From Gluconobacter kondonii (lineage in GTDB: Bacteria > Pseudomonadota > Alphaproteobacteria > Acetobacterales > Acetobacteraceae), in assembly GCF_002723995.1 (NCBI RefSeq), contig NZ_BEWP01000010.1, forward strand, positions 1 through 60,468: 60,468 nucleotides of DNA, written 5' to 3'. Below are positions 17,150-26,672 of the stretch, one piece after another (within the stretch, counting starts at the first letter, position 1; the number at the start of each line of letters is the position of its first letter). The notes under the pieces are model-generated. The model did no database searches, had not been told where the DNA came from, and saw only the letters and a program-made list of their open reading frames with translations. The position numbers and the translations under genes are program-made.

Positions 17150-17602
17150 TCATGACAATGTCGTCTCTGAGGCCAGTATCTCGGCCAGTCTGTCGAAAGC
17201 TGGCTGGTAGATCTGTGTCGGCATCCGGGCCTCCATACTGGCGGCATGTTCGGCTGGGGCTTCGAACTGCCCCCGCCATTGGATGAACGTGTGGTCATTT
17301 TTCGTTATAGGAAGAAGGCTGATGGTAGAGCGATAGTTCCGGACCGGCAGGGCTGATTCAACGATCGAGAACGTGACCGCGTGATCCACGTCGGAGAGTG
17401 CCAGAAGCTGTTCGCGGATGAGTCCGACATCGCCCATCTCAACCAGGCGAATTGCGCCGACGCGGTCACCGGACTCATTGCCTTCGATCACGCAGCTTCT
17501 GACGCCCGGCAACCAGCGTCCAAGAGCGTCGAAATTACGGACCAGCCGCCAGACAGAGGGAAGGGATGCAGGAATGATGCTGCTGGCCATAACGTGGATC
17601 AT
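17150..17602 (-). CDS. SRPBCC-fold (polyketide cyclase/dehydrase-like) protein
   Basis: A 150-residue member of the START/Bet v1 superfamily: [23 protein letters not shown] at the start, a [12 protein letters not shown] strand pair, and a [10 protein letters not shown] region. It forms a hydrophobic cavity in known members. Lies 31 bp after the SDR and touches the aldo/keto reductase by ATGA. Its role may be binding or converting a small hydrophobic substrate for the two flanking reductases (inference). Confidence 0.8.
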   Translation of the reverse strand: MIHVMASSIIPASLPSVWRLVRNFDALGRWLPGVRSCVIEGNESGDRVGAIRLVEMGDVGLIREQLLALSDVDHAVTFSIVESALPVRNYRSTISLLPITKNDHTFIQWRGQFEAPAEHAASMEARMPTQIYQPAFDRLAEILASETTLS

Positions 17603-17633
17603 GAGGCCTCTCCCGGTTGTGAATGTCTGAGTG

Positions 17634-18395
17634 TCATAGCGATTGGCCTCCCGTCACCTCAATGCGTTGGCCATTCACCCAGCGCAGGTCGTCAGACAGA
17701 AGGGCACGGATGGCGGCACCAATGTCATCGGGCTGCCCGACCCGCCCCAGAGGCGTGATCTCTGCAAGGCTTTTATTGATCGTGGCATCGTCACGGACCA
17801 GACCACCACCGAAATCCGAGGCGATCGCACCGGGGGCGACGGCATTGACGGTAATGCCCCGCTCTCCCAGTTCTTTCGCCATGTAGAGTGAGATGACTTC
17901 GGTAGCGGCTTTCATGGCTGAATAAGGTCCATGATCCGTCAGGTAGAAACGGGTCGCGGCAGAGGTGATGTTGAGAATACGACCGCCGTCCCGGATCAAG
18001 GGCAGGAGGGCCACCGTCAGAAGATAGGGGCCTTTGAAATGGATGTTGTACTGGTTGTCGAGCTGTTCGGATGTCGCAGCATCGAAGCGAGTGTGAATGA
18101 TATTGCCTGCGTTCTGAACGACATAACTCAGTGCACTGTGCTCGAACTCATGTGCTAGAAGTGCTCTGACCTGCCCGGAAAAATTCGCGAACGATTCATG
18201 GTCCACGATATCCAGCTTCAGCATGCGCAGTTTTGCGTTTTCGCCGACGAGGGCTGCTTCGGCGGCGTTCGCCTCGTCTTCGTTGGAGTGATAGGTCCCG
18301 ATCACGTTGATGCCCGAGGCAATCAGATGTTTCGCGATACTGTATCCGATGCCGCGATTGGCCCCCGTGATGAATGCGATGTCCTGTTTGCTCAT
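17634..18395 (-). CDS. Short-chain dehydrogenase/reductase
   Basis: A 253-residue classical SDR: cofactor motif TGANRGIGY (12-20), NAG at about residue 92, catalytic Ser in NITSAATRF, and Y-x3-K in PYSAMKAA. It ends with the VTGGQSL C-terminus. ATG 18395 is chosen over the 18419 frame opening because AAGGAA stands 8 bases upstream. First gene of a three-gene operon. The palindrome CGGAATT-T-AATTCCG (18432-18446) lies in its promoter, probably bound by the TetR-family product of 18566-19183. Confidence 0.9.
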   Translation of the reverse strand: MSKQDIAFITGANRGIGYSIAKHLIASGINVIGTYHSNEDEANAAEAALVGENAKLRMLKLDIVDHESFANFSGQVRALLAHEFEHSALSYVVQNAGNIIHTRFDAATSEQLDNQYNIHFKGPYLLTVALLPLIRDGGRILNITSAATRFYLTDHGPYSAMKAATEVISLYMAKELGERGITVNAVAPGAIASDFGGGLVRDDATINKSLAEITPLGRVGQPDDIGAAIRALLSDDLRWVNGQRIEVTGGQSL

Positions 18396-18431
18396 AACTG
18401 GATTCCTTGGCCGAGACACGGCGATATGTTC

Positions 18432-18485
18432 CGGAATTTAATTCCGTACTGGATGGTCCATAATATGTGCGCAAAACAGGGTCAA
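18432..18485 (-). promoter_or_regulatory. Promoter and operator of the SDR operon
   Basis: On the minus strand TTGACC (18480-18485) and, 17 bases on, TATGGA resemble -35 and -10 boxes. Just downstream is the perfect 15-bp palindrome CGGAATTTAATTCCG (18432-18446), placed to block transcription. A related half-site, GGAATTAACGG, occurs at 18508-18518. Confidence 0.55.
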
Positions 18486-18565
18486 GGAGTTATGGAGTGG
18501 TCGATATGGAATTAACGGCATAAGGCTTGGCCTGTTGCAGGCTCATCAATGTCTGGCAGACCGTT

Positions 18566-19183
18566 TCACGGCGTGGTGAGCAGCGCGTTGGCATCCCATA
18601 AGGTCAGAAGCGAAGTGATGGCGGCATCCAGATGTGTTGACGTCATCCCGTCCCGCGCTTCGCATGTCATGCCATGGAAAAATATCGCGAAAATATCGGG
18701 CAGGGCCGCTGTTGTCGCGCAATCGCGCAGTTCGCCGCGGGCAATCGCGCGCTCCACGCAGACCCGGATTCCGGTCCGCGTCCGCTGGCGCTCTGCAGCG
18801 AGAAGGGCCTGAACGGCTTTATTTTCGGGCGAACAGTTACTGGCGCCCGAGACGACCAGACAGCCACAGGGATGCGTCCGGGTCGCCTGCATACGCGCTG
18901 AACCGCGCAAAGTCCGTTCAATCGCATCCCGCGGTATCAGGTTTTCGTCCCATAAGGGCGACATCACCTGTCCGTAGGTCGCCAGATAATGCTGCACGAC
19001 TTCGCGAAACAAGGCTTCCTTCGAGCCGAACGCGGCATAGAAACTTGCCGGCGAAATATTGCCCATGCAGGATTTGAGCTGTGTCAGGGAGGTCGGTTCG
19101 TAGCCCTGCGCCCAGAAAAGCGTCATGGCGGCATTGAGTGCTTTGTCCCTGTCAAACTCCCGGGGACGCCCTGTTCGCGCCAT
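18566..19183 (-). CDS. TetR-family regulator (ComR/AcrR-like)
   Basis: A 205-residue repressor. It opens with RTGRPREFDRDKALNAAM, has the helix-turn-helix around residues 30-52 (LTQLKSCMGNISPASFYAAF), and a conserved GCLVVSGA in the ligand domain, all typical of the branch controlling small reductase operons. It lies between the SDR operon and an MFS gene, both with palindromic promoters, and could regulate either. Effector unknown. Confidence 0.87.
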   Translation of the reverse strand: MARTGRPREFDRDKALNAAMTLFWAQGYEPTSLTQLKSCMGNISPASFYAAFGSKEALFREVVQHYLATYGQVMSPLWDENLIPRDAIERTLRGSARMQATRTHPCGCLVVSGASNCSPENKAVQALLAAERQRTRTGIRVCVERAIARGELRDCATTAALPDIFAIFFHGMTCEARDGMTSTHLDAAITSLLTLWDANALLTTP

Positions 19184-19247
19184 GGTATTGCTCCTTTTGA
19201 AAGATTTTCATATTAAGTGATCCAGAAGTAATTGCCAAGAATTTACG

Positions 19248-19283
19248 CTCTCATATATAGATCGTTCGATCCATATATGAGAG
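19248..19283. promoter_or_regulatory. 36-bp near-perfect palindrome in front of the MFS gene
   Basis: Outer arms CTCTCATATAT (19248-19258) and ATATATGAGAG (19273-19283) match perfectly. The inner arms GATCG/CGATC match too, leaving only one mismatched pair and the central TT. It ends 4 bp before the ATG at 19288, so it could be an operator over the start region or an mRNA hairpin hiding the ribosome site. Confidence 0.65.
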
Positions 19284-19287
19284 CCGT

Positions 19288-20502
19288 ATGACCTCCAAGA
19301 CGATATCCCTTCGCAGAAGTCCCGATGACAGATTACCTATGGCCGGCTTACTCGCCTTGGCGATGACTGGCTTTATCTGCATCATGACCGAAACTCTTCC
19401 CGCAGGTCTGCTGCCTGAGATCGAGGCTGGGCTGCATGTTTCCCCCGCCTTGGCAGGGCAGATGGTCACGGCTTACGCCTTGGGCTCCCTGAGTGCTGCG
19501 ATCCCGCTAACATTGGCCACACAGCGCTGGCGGAGAAGGCGGGTTCTATTGCTGGCGATCATTGGTTTTGTAGTTTTTAACTCCGTCACAGCATTCTCGA
19601 CGGATTATGACCTGACCCTCGTGGCGCGATATGGCGCGGGTGCAGCGGCAGGGCTCGCCTGGGCCTTGCTGGCAGGCTATGCACGCAGAATGGTGACCCC
19701 CGCCCAGCAAGGACGTGCTCTGGCTATCGCCATGGTTGGCACGCCGATCGCGCTTTCTCTGGGTGTTCCGGCGGGCACTTGGCTGGGCGCGACTGTGGGA
19801 TGGAGACTGGCCTTTTGGATCATGTCGGGCGCCACCGTGCTGTTAATCGTTTGGGTTCTGGCGAAGGTTCCTGATTTTCCAGGCCTCGCACATCATGAGC
19901 GCCAGCCGTTCGGTCATGTCCTGCGAACACCGGGGGTACGGTCTGTTCTGGGCGTCGTGGTGACATGGATGCTCGCGCATAACGTTCTCTACACCTATAT
20001 CGTACCCTTCATTACACCGGCAGGGCTGGCAGGAGAGGCGGACCGCATCCTCCTGCTTTTTGGCCTTGCTGCCCTTGCAGGCATCTGGCTCACCAGTTGT
20101 ACGGTCGATCATGCCCTGCGGCTTTCCGTTTTGGTCAGTCTGGCAATATTCGCTGCTGTTGCAGGTGTTTTTGCAATTGGGGCAGCATCGCCTGCGGTGA
20201 TCATGATTGGCGTTGCGATGTGGGGTCTGACTTTCGGAGGGGCCGCGACGTTGCTCCAGACGGCACTGGCCGATGCAGCCGGGGAGGGCACAGATGTTGC
20301 GTTATCGATGAATGTCGTCGTCTGGAACAGCGCCATAGCCGGTGGTGGCCTGTTGGGTGGTGTGTTGTTGGAAACGTGGGGAGCTCTGTCATTCCCCTGG
20401 GTCGTGATGGCACTCGCTGCTGCGAGCTTCCTGATCGCATGGCAAGCCCGCTTTTATGGGTTCCGACCTGGCCATCGGCTCGGGCATGGAAAAGAAAACT
20501 GA
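19288..20502 (+). CDS. MFS transporter, DHA1-like efflux pump
   Basis: A 404-residue inner-membrane protein with about 12 hydrophobic segments, starting at LAMTGFICIMTETLPAGLLP. It has the arabinose-efflux-permease look of the DHA1/YdhP group. Motif A is weakened (the loop after helix 2 reads TQRWRRRRVL). Proton-driven export of a drug or sugar is likely; substrate unknown. Preceded by the 36-bp palindrome at 19248-19283 and divergent from the tetR-family gene. Confidence 0.88.
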   Translation: MTSKTISLRRSPDDRLPMAGLLALAMTGFICIMTETLPAGLLPEIEAGLHVSPALAGQMVTAYALGSLSAAIPLTLATQRWRRRRVLLLAIIGFVVFNSVTAFSTDYDLTLVARYGAGAAAGLAWALLAGYARRMVTPAQQGRALAIAMVGTPIALSLGVPAGTWLGATVGWRLAFWIMSGATVLLIVWVLAKVPDFPGLAHHERQPFGHVLRTPGVRSVLGVVVTWMLAHNVLYTYIVPFITPAGLAGEADRILLLFGLAALAGIWLTSCTVDHALRLSVLVSLAIFAAVAGVFAIGAASPAVIMIGVAMWGLTFGGAATLLQTALADAAGEGTDVALSMNVVVWNSAIAGGGLLGGVLLETWGALSFPWVVMALAAASFLIAWQARFYGFRPGHRLGHGKEN

Positions 20503-20540
20503 GTATTCGATGGTAAGCAGGGGATTGCGTTACTGCGTGA

Positions 20541-21434
20541 TCAGGCCCTGGCCAAGGATTGGTGTGCCGCTATACCTGCCAGGACACCCGACGCTGCTGC
20601 GACCGTTGCATTATGCATCGGGCTAGCGGCATCCCCAGCCACATAGACCCCGGACACAGAGGTTGCGCCCCAGGTATCGACCTTGATGAACGGACCGGTA
20701 GGTCCGTTTTCCAGAATACAGCCCAGTTTCTCGGCAATCGGGCTGGCAGGTCTGGTTTTCGGTACCGTGAACACAGCGGCGACTTCAATGAGCCGTCCAT
20801 CCGCCAGCTTCACGGCATCCAAACCAGGAGCATCTCCGATGAGAGAAATGATCGGAGAATGTTCGATCGCGACGCCGCGCTTGCTAAGCAACATTGCCTG
20901 CTCTGGATCCGGCTCGTAAATTCCCTGAGTGAAGTAAGTTGTTGGTCCCCAATCGGGTATTAATGTTGCCTGATGGACTGACATTGGGGTTGTGGCGATA
21001 ATTCCAAGCTGATGATTGCGGACCTCATATCCGTGGCAGTAAGGACAATGAAGAACGGTCTTGCCCCATCGTTCCGCTACACCAGGGATATCGGGCAAAG
21101 TATCGGAAACGCCAGTAGCGATTATCAGTCGCTTCGCCTGATATTTGGCTTCGTTGGCTAGATGCACAGTAAATGTCTTGCCATTTCGTGCCACCTTCTG
21201 CGCGTCGTTCTGCAAGATCTGCGCATTTGGATATCGCCGTAATTGTGCAGTGGCTTCACGCATAATGGTGTTAGGCGCTTTGCCGTCCTGGCCGAGGAAA
21301 CCATGAGACGCGTCTGCGAAGCGGTTTCGCGGTAAGCCAGCATCGATCAGCAAAACGCTCAGGCGAGCCCGTGCCAGCTGAATAGCTGCCGCTTGTCCGG
21401 CAAAGCTGCCCCCTATCACGATCACATCATACAT
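20541..21434 (-). CDS. Thioredoxin-reductase-like FAD flavoprotein
   Basis: A 297-residue pyridine-nucleotide-disulfide oxidoreductase of the short TrxB class. FAD motif GGSFAGQAAA (8-17); redox-active C-P-Y-C at about 130-133 followed by HGYEVR; FAD-binding GVYVAGDAAS near 262-271. The NADPH motif (GxGxxA) is not obvious: the region after CPYC reads LGIIATTPMS. It resembles the proteins encoded beside Rrf2-family regulators. The regulator diverges from it with an inverted repeat between them. Confidence 0.88.
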   Translation of the reverse strand: MYDVIVIGGSFAGQAAAIQLARARLSVLLIDAGLPRNRFADASHGFLGQDGKAPNTIMREATAQLRRYPNAQILQNDAQKVARNGKTFTVHLANEAKYQAKRLIIATGVSDTLPDIPGVAERWGKTVLHCPYCHGYEVRNHQLGIIATTPMSVHQATLIPDWGPTTYFTQGIYEPDPEQAMLLSKRGVAIEHSPIISLIGDAPGLDAVKLADGRLIEVAAVFTVPKTRPASPIAEKLGCILENGPTGPFIKVDTWGATSVSGVYVAGDAASPMHNATVAAASGVLAGIAAHQSLARA

Positions 21435-21455
21435 CGTTAAATCCTATTCAACTTC

Positions 21456-21480
21456 ATATGTAATATATGGAGTTACATAT
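21456..21480. promoter_or_regulatory. Putative Rrf2 operator
   Basis: Inverted repeat ATATGTAA (21456-21463) and TTACATAT (21473-21480), separated by 9 bp, in the divergent gap between the flavoprotein gene and the Rrf2-family gene. Confidence 0.55.
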
Positions 21481-21541
21481 ATGCATATCAGCTTTTTGCA
21501 ACTCTTGATGTGACATGATAGAAGGGCCTAAAGGGCAGGCG

Positions 21542-21985
21542 ATGCAACTGGACGGGCGATTATCGAGAATGATGCATTTGCTGATCCATATGGATCGCGC
21601 GAATGGGCCCATCACCTCCGGTGAAGCAGCGGAAATGCTGCATACCAATCCGGTTGTTATTCGGCGTACGATGGCGGGCCTGCGGGATGTGGGGTTCGTC
21701 CGTTCCATCAAGGGGCATGCTGGCGGGTGGACGCTTCTGAAGCCGCTGGAAAGTATCTCGATGCTTGATGTCTACAAAGCCGTGGGGCAGCCGCGTATTT
21801 TCGCAATTGGTCTGGTCGACCCTGCGCCCGATTGCCTCGTCGAGCAGGCCGTGAACGCCTCAATGACGAGCGCACTGGAAAAAGCCGAGGCGCTTCTGAT
21901 CGCTCAACTAGGCGAGGTCACTCTTGCCGCAATCGCCAAAGATTTTGACCGGCGCTTTTCTGCGTCTTGCGCGAACTCGCTCTGA
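21542..21985 (+). CDS. Rrf2-family transcriptional regulator
   Basis: A 147-residue winged-helix regulator. The helix-turn-helix is near residues 25-50 (TSGEAAEMLHTNPVVIRRTM), followed by the wing GHAGGWTLLKPLESISMLD. Only one Cys (PAPDCLVE) lies where cluster-binding members have three, so iron-sulfur sensing like IscR is unlikely; it may be a thiol or ligand sensor. ATG 21542 is preferred over 21515 because AGGG lies 6 bases upstream. Probably controls the divergent flavoprotein gene. Confidence 0.83.
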   Translation: MQLDGRLSRMMHLLIHMDRANGPITSGEAAEMLHTNPVVIRRTMAGLRDVGFVRSIKGHAGGWTLLKPLESISMLDVYKAVGQPRIFAIGLVDPAPDCLVEQAVNASMTSALEKAEALLIAQLGEVTLAAIAKDFDRRFSASCANSL

Positions 21986-22107
21986 ACCAGGGTAGTCTGC
22001 CGCTTTAGAGCTCAAAAAGCTTTGTATTTAATCCATGGAATAAAGCTCAAACGTAAAGCCGCACAGTGCATAAAAATGGTAGCGGCTGTTTGCACGGGAC
22101 CCTTCTT

Positions 22108-23001
22108 CTATGTGGGGTGTGCTTTGAGAGACCTTTTTGCCATAAACCTGTCTTTCATCGCGGAAACAAACGTTCGAACATTTACGGACTGACGTTCTTT
22201 GGCAGGGAACAGGATGAAGACCGGAAGTACTGAGGCGGGGGTATCAGTCAAAATTCTTCGAAGCTGCCCATTTTCAACAAATTGGTGAGTTTGGTAGGAT
22301 AATGCCGTGACGATGCCTAGATCTTCGATGGCGGCTGTGAGAGCCGCATCGACACTGTTCACGAAAAGCCGGGGCGAGACTTTTATCGAAAAACCAGATG
22401 TCCCGCCCTGTCGCCACTCAGAATATCCCGCTGCATATTCATTAACCTCAATGAGGCTATGCGTTGCGAGATCCTCAAAAACCTGTGGCTCTCCGTGATT
22501 CTTCAGATAAGCCGGGCTGGCAACAAAGATTTTCTGGACCTCTCCGATTTTCTGCATCTTCAGGGCGCTGTCTTGTGGAGGTGCAATCCGGATGGCGAGA
22601 TCAATTCCTTCTTCCACCAGATGAACAACCCGGTCTGTCAAAAAAAGCCTGATGTTCAATTGCGGCCAGGCTTTTAAAAGTTCTGTGACAACGGGAAGGA
22701 CGTGTACCCGTCCGAAAATAACGGGGGCGGTGATCGACAACACTCCTTGGGGAGCAGTCCTCGCACCTTGCGCTATAGCAATCGCACCATCTAGGTCGAA
22801 AATCGCTGCCCGACACCGAGCCAGAAACTCCACGCCTTCAGTGGTCAGATGCACAGAGCGGGTTGTACGGCTGAATAAGGAGATTCCGAGGGCTGTCTCT
22901 AGGCTTCTCACCGTCCGTGTTACCGTTGTTGCCGAAAGACCCAGCTTCCGGGATGCTCCGACAAAACTGGCGTGATCGGCCACGGCCATAAAGATCCGCA
23001 A
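22108..23001 (-). CDS. LysR-family regulator
   Basis: A 297-residue LysR protein: helix-turn-helix in ASFVGASRKLGLSATTVTRT (11-30), then SLETALGISLFSRTTR, and a C-terminal co-inducer domain. The start is unclear. The frame opens with TTG at 23001, but family members have some residues more. CTG at 23019 has AGGAG 6 bases upstream and would add six residues; a stop lies just beyond. Divergent from the GST-glyoxalase operon, its likely target. Confidence 0.85.
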   Translation of the reverse strand: MRIFMAVADHASFVGASRKLGLSATTVTRTVRSLETALGISLFSRTTRSVHLTTEGVEFLARCRAAIFDLDGAIAIAQGARTAPQGVLSITAPVIFGRVHVLPVVTELLKAWPQLNIRLFLTDRVVHLVEEGIDLAIRIAPPQDSALKMQKIGEVQKIFVASPAYLKNHGEPQVFEDLATHSLIEVNEYAAGYSEWRQGGTSGFSIKVSPRLFVNSVDAALTAAIEDLGIVTALSYQTHQFVENGQLRRILTDTPASVLPVFILFPAKERQSVNVRTFVSAMKDRFMAKRSLKAHPT

Positions 23002-23150
23002 TGCCGGAAGGTCGATCAGATCTCTCTCCTGTAATCAACAAATTATAGCCATAAAACGCAATAATGAAGTGCGATTTCGACAGATTATCGCATGCCTTGT
23101 TGCGTGAGAAGACAATGTATCTGTTCAACCGTTTTTTTCGGGAGTCCCCC

Positions 23151-23777
23151 ATGAAGCTCTATTATCATCCCCTTTCGGGGCATGCGCATCGGGCGCACCT
23201 CTTTCTCTCTCTTGTCGGCTTGCCTCACGAATTGACGCTTGTCGACCTTGCCGCGGGTGAGCAGAGAACTCCGGAATTTTTAAGGCTGAACGCCTTTGGA
23301 GAAATTCCCGTTTTAGATGATGACGGGACTATCATTGCGGATTCCAATGCCATCCTTGTTTATGTCGCGCGAAAAATGGGGCCATCTCATTGGCTGCCAG
23401 AGGATCTAGTAACAGAGGCGGAAATTCAACGTTGGCTGTCTGTTGCGGCAGGAAAAATCACATATGGATGCTGTGCTGCGCGTCTTGTGACAGTCTTTGG
23501 CGTCCCCTTCAATCCGGAAGAGGTCATCCAGCGTGCTCACGACACACTCAAAGTGATCGACCAAACCTTGCAGGGCCGGACCTGGATCGCAGGAACCCAA
23601 GAACCGACAATCGCGGATGTCGCGCTTTACAGTTATGTCGCGAGAGCTCCGGAAGGAAATGTTGATCTATCAGAATACAAGGCCATTAGTAGATGGTTGC
23701 AGCGCACGGAAAGCCTAGAGGGATTTGTTCCATTCGCGAATATTGTAGCGGATTTGAAAACAGGAGAGGCGCAATGA
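23151..23777 (+). CDS. Glutathione S-transferase
   Basis: A 208-residue GST. The N-terminal thioredoxin-like domain has [26 protein letters not shown] and the glutathione-binding [10 protein letters not shown]. The alpha-helical domain ends with [21 protein letters not shown] 23151 is the family start; the open frame from 23064 is an extension. Conjugates glutathione to electrophiles in the cytoplasm. Overlaps the glyoxalase-like gene by ATGA (23774-23777). Confidence 0.9.
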   Translation: MKLYYHPLSGHAHRAHLFLSLVGLPHELTLVDLAAGEQRTPEFLRLNAFGEIPVLDDDGTIIADSNAILVYVARKMGPSHWLPEDLVTEAEIQRWLSVAAGKITYGCCAARLVTVFGVPFNPEEVIQRAHDTLKVIDQTLQGRTWIAGTQEPTIADVALYSYVARAPEGNVDLSEYKAISRWLQRTESLEGFVPFANIVADLKTGEAQ

Positions 23778-24181
23778 ACTTCTCTCATCTGAGTCTAGAT
23801 CATGTAGGCATTCGTGTGACGGATCTCGCCGTTTCCGAACGGTTTTATGCCAAATTTGGCTTCATCCGTGATCCAGAAGAATACGCTCCAGCGGTGAAAG
23901 CCTGTGGTCTACATCACCCATCCGGGCTTCGTATTCATCTTATTTTTAATGGTGTGTCAGACCCGGCTGGTAATGTTCTGATGGATGTTCCTGTCAAATA
24001 TCCAGGATACACACATGCGGCATTTATTATCGAAAGTATGGTAGATTTTGTTCCCTGGCTGGAACAGGAACGGATTACGATCACAGAAGGCCCCGTGCAT
24101 ATGGGACACGACAGACGCGTCGTTTGTTTTATTCGTGATCCAGACGGAAACGTTCTGGAATTTAATGAAATTCTCCAGTAA
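23774..24181 (+). CDS. VOC-family (glyoxalase/bleomycin-resistance-like) protein
   Basis: A 135-residue vicinal-oxygen-chelate protein with two beta-alpha-beta-beta-beta units: [18 protein letters not shown] at the start and [17 protein letters not shown] in the middle. It ends with [15 protein letters not shown]. Metal ligands would be H10, one of the central histidines and E132. With the coupled GST upstream it suggests glutathione-dependent detoxification of an electrophile; substrate unknown. Confidence 0.88.
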   Translation: MNFSHLSLDHVGIRVTDLAVSERFYAKFGFIRDPEEYAPAVKACGLHHPSGLRIHLIFNGVSDPAGNVLMDVPVKYPGYTHAAFIIESMVDFVPWLEQERITITEGPVHMGHDRRVVCFIRDPDGNVLEFNEILQ

Positions 24182-24400
24182 TTCGTCTTTCTGGAACTCT
24201 GAATTTGATAGCCGAACGAGGACACCGATAATAAAATTCAGCCGATATCACTTAGATCGAGTACTACCAAGGTAGATTGTTCGACGCATACGCTGAACGA
24301 ATGAATCAAGAAGGTCGACGCCGGTAAGCAGACTAGTCTTGAATTTCTATCTGTTCGTGCATTTTAAACCAGATCAGGGACGGAGAGAATGGAGCAGGGT

Positions 24401-25597
24401 TCATGAGGCGGCATGCCTACCATTCGTGGCGGCAAAGAGCGCGAGGGAGGCAAGGCACATGAGCGTTCCTGCGCTCGCAAAGCCCCACCAACCTGCAATG
24501 CTGTAGAGTGCGGCCCCGCCAGACGATCCGAGCGCACCGCAGACGAACACACCGCCCATATAAGCAGCATTCAGGCGTCCGCGCGCAGTGTCGTTGAGAC
24601 TGTAAACCACGCGCTGGCTGATGACCTGATTGGTTTGCACCCCACCATCCAGCAGCAGCGCAAGTACCGCGAGGACGATAATCCAACCTGCAGCGACGGC
24701 CCAGCCCGAGGTGAGAGACGTTGCGCCTACGAGTGCGATTGCGCTCAGTGTCGCCGGACGGGTCAGTCCGGCGTCAGCCAAGCGTCCTGCGAGAGGAGCG
24801 GCCAGTGCGCCGCCTGCTCCCGCGAGTGCGAAGAGGGCAATCTTGCCCTGGCTAAAGCCGAACTGGGCATGAAGCAAAAGCGGAATGGCGGTCCAGAACA
24901 TGTTGAAGACAGCGAAGACGAGACCATGACAGGCGATGCGAACCCTTAACGTCCTGTATTGGACCAGAAGATGCATGATCGACCGCAAGAGGCTTCCGTA
25001 AGACATGCGGCGGGTTGGGGCCTGAACGGGCAGAACGCGCGCCAGCCCAAGACCCGCGAGCATCATGACGACAGCAGAGACCCAGAACACGGCTCGCCAG
25101 CCGAACGCGGCCGCCATAGCGTTTGCGACGGGCCGCGAGAGCATGATCCCCGACAGCAGGCCGCCCATGATATTGCCGATCGTTCTGCCACGTTGACCGG
25201 GTTCCACGAAATGCGTGGCGAGCGGCAGCAGAATCTGCGACCCCACGGAACACAGACCGATGGTGACGGAAAACAGCATGAATGTCGCGACTGAGGTGCT
25301 GAGCGCCGCTCCGATCAGACTGACGACAAGCCCGGCAATCGTCAGGAGGATCAGACGACGGTTTTCGGACTGGTCGCAGAGCGGCACGATCAGGACCAAC
25401 CCAGCCCCGTAGCCGAGTTGGGTCAGCGTGACGATACTTCCCGCCCATGTGGAGGAAATGGCCAGTGCACTCGTGATGGGGCCGATCAGAGCCTGCGCGT
25501 AGTAGATGTTCGCGACCGTCAGGCCGCACACCCCGGCGAACAGTCCGGTTATCGCCGGTGTCAGGCGGAATGTCGTGTGAGCGGTAGCGTTTGTCAC
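24401..25597 (-). CDS. MFS transporter
   Basis: A 398-residue membrane protein with about 12 hydrophobic segments. It starts near AITGLFAGVCGLTVANIYYA and has an RGRTIGNIMGGLLSGIMLSRP block typical of the arabinose/drug efflux (DHA1) branch. The start is GTG 25597 with AAGG 6 bases upstream. The frame opening at 25738 adds a Ser/Arg-rich leader unlike the family and overlaps the nitroreductase. Lies 37 bp after the nitroreductase gene, so probably one operon. Confidence 0.86.
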   Translation of the reverse strand: MTNATAHTTFRLTPAITGLFAGVCGLTVANIYYAQALIGPITSALAISSTWAGSIVTLTQLGYGAGLVLIVPLCDQSENRRLILLTIAGLVVSLIGAALSTSVATFMLFSVTIGLCSVGSQILLPLATHFVEPGQRGRTIGNIMGGLLSGIMLSRPVANAMAAAFGWRAVFWVSAVVMMLAGLGLARVLPVQAPTRRMSYGSLLRSIMHLLVQYRTLRVRIACHGLVFAVFNMFWTAIPLLLHAQFGFSQGKIALFALAGAGGALAAPLAGRLADAGLTRPATLSAIALVGATSLTSGWAVAAGWIIVLAVLALLLDGGVQTNQVISQRVVYSLNDTARGRLNAAYMGGVFVCGALGSSGGAALYSIAGWWGFASAGTLMCLASLALFAATNGRHAAS

Positions 25598-25634
25598 GGG
25601 CGGCCTTCTGGCAACTTTTGAGGCGAGTGGCGGC

Positions 25635-26243
25635 TCAGAACGTGTTCCTGAAAATGATCTCGTCTGTCGGAAGGATGCCGCCGGTCGGGTGAGGGGACTT
25701 GGCACATTTACCGACCGCGACGAACATGACGATTTCATGGTCCTCGGGAAGATTGATCAGCTTGCCCACTGCGTCGAAGTCGAAACCGTCCATCGGGCAT
25801 GTGCCGTAGCCCATGCTTTCGGCCTGTAGCATGATGGCTGCCGCTGCCATACCGCACGAGCGCATGCCTTCGTCGCGCTGGACCTGTTCGCGTCCACGAT
25901 AATACTGATCGATCGCGCCGGTCATGAATTGCTGCACTTCGGTGGAGGCGTTTTCCCAGTAGCGCGTGGTGGATTTCTCCCACGCCTTGATGTCAGCGCA
26001 GAGAACCAGAAGCACGGAAGAGTCGGTAACCTGAGCTTGATCCCATGCGACGGCGCGGATCTTGGTGCGCAGTTCTGGATCGGTCACGGCGACGAAGCGC
26101 CAATTCTGGATGTTGAACGCCGTTGGCATACGGCGGGCGAGACCGAGCAGTGTGTCGAGTTCAGCGTCCGTCATGCGGTGGTCGGGATCGAAGACTTTGG
26201 TAGCGCGGCGTTGCAGAATGGCACTGGCGACGTCGAGGGGCAT
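25635..26243 (-). CDS. Nitroreductase-family flavoprotein
   Basis: A 202-residue FMN-dependent NAD(P)H oxidoreductase: RRATKVFDPDHRMTDAEL with the phosphate-binding Arg pair, FNIQNWRFV, and a C-terminal GYGTCPMDGFD plus VAVGKCA. The family reduces nitroaromatics, quinones or enones. First gene of a two-gene unit with the MFS exporter, which hints at xenobiotic handling. Confidence 0.9.
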   Translation of the reverse strand: MPLDVASAILQRRATKVFDPDHRMTDAELDTLLGLARRMPTAFNIQNWRFVAVTDPELRTKIRAVAWDQAQVTDSSVLLVLCADIKAWEKSTTRYWENASTEVQQFMTGAIDQYYRGREQVQRDEGMRSCGMAAAAIMLQAESMGYGTCPMDGFDFDAVGKLINLPEDHEIVMFVAVGKCAKSPHPTGGILPTDEIIFRNTF

Positions 26244-26672
26244 GACATTTCTCCTGTTGTGTGGCTCTGTTGTACAATTTACCCTGTCAACGCGGAGAGG
26301 GCATTAAGGGTGCTTAGGCTTATGAGACGGCCCGTCTGATGGGTGTTCCATCGTTCCCCTTGGCCCGTCCGGGATAGCCGTAGGCCTACAGAGTTTCATT
26401 TCGGGTGATGGCATCTTTGCTGATGCGAGGCGCCATAACACTACATTCTTTTTGGGAGGTATGATCTACCATGTATCAGGGCTGGTAATGGTTTCATGAG
26501 ATCGCCTTGTGTCATACACACTACCAGCCGTGACGCTGACTGGCGATCTCTTCATCGTCGGGGATCTGTTCCCGAGACTGGGGCCGGAGCATAGCATCAC
26601 TGATATCGCTTCCTATCATGTCTATGCTCCTGATTTATATGGCTATTCATGGAATTTTTCAAATGTACGGAA
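26244..26672. other. Gene-poor interval
   Basis: No supported gene. A 61-codon plus-strand frame at 26509-26694 has a protein-like stretch (GDLFIVGDLFPRLGPEHS) and may be a decayed fragment, but I cannot assign it. Confidence 0.4.

Noticed and set aside
12659-26243. A natural-product biosynthetic cluster in the reductase-rich region
   Set aside because: The genes fall into many small, separately regulated units in both directions, with no synthase, ligase or carrier protein.
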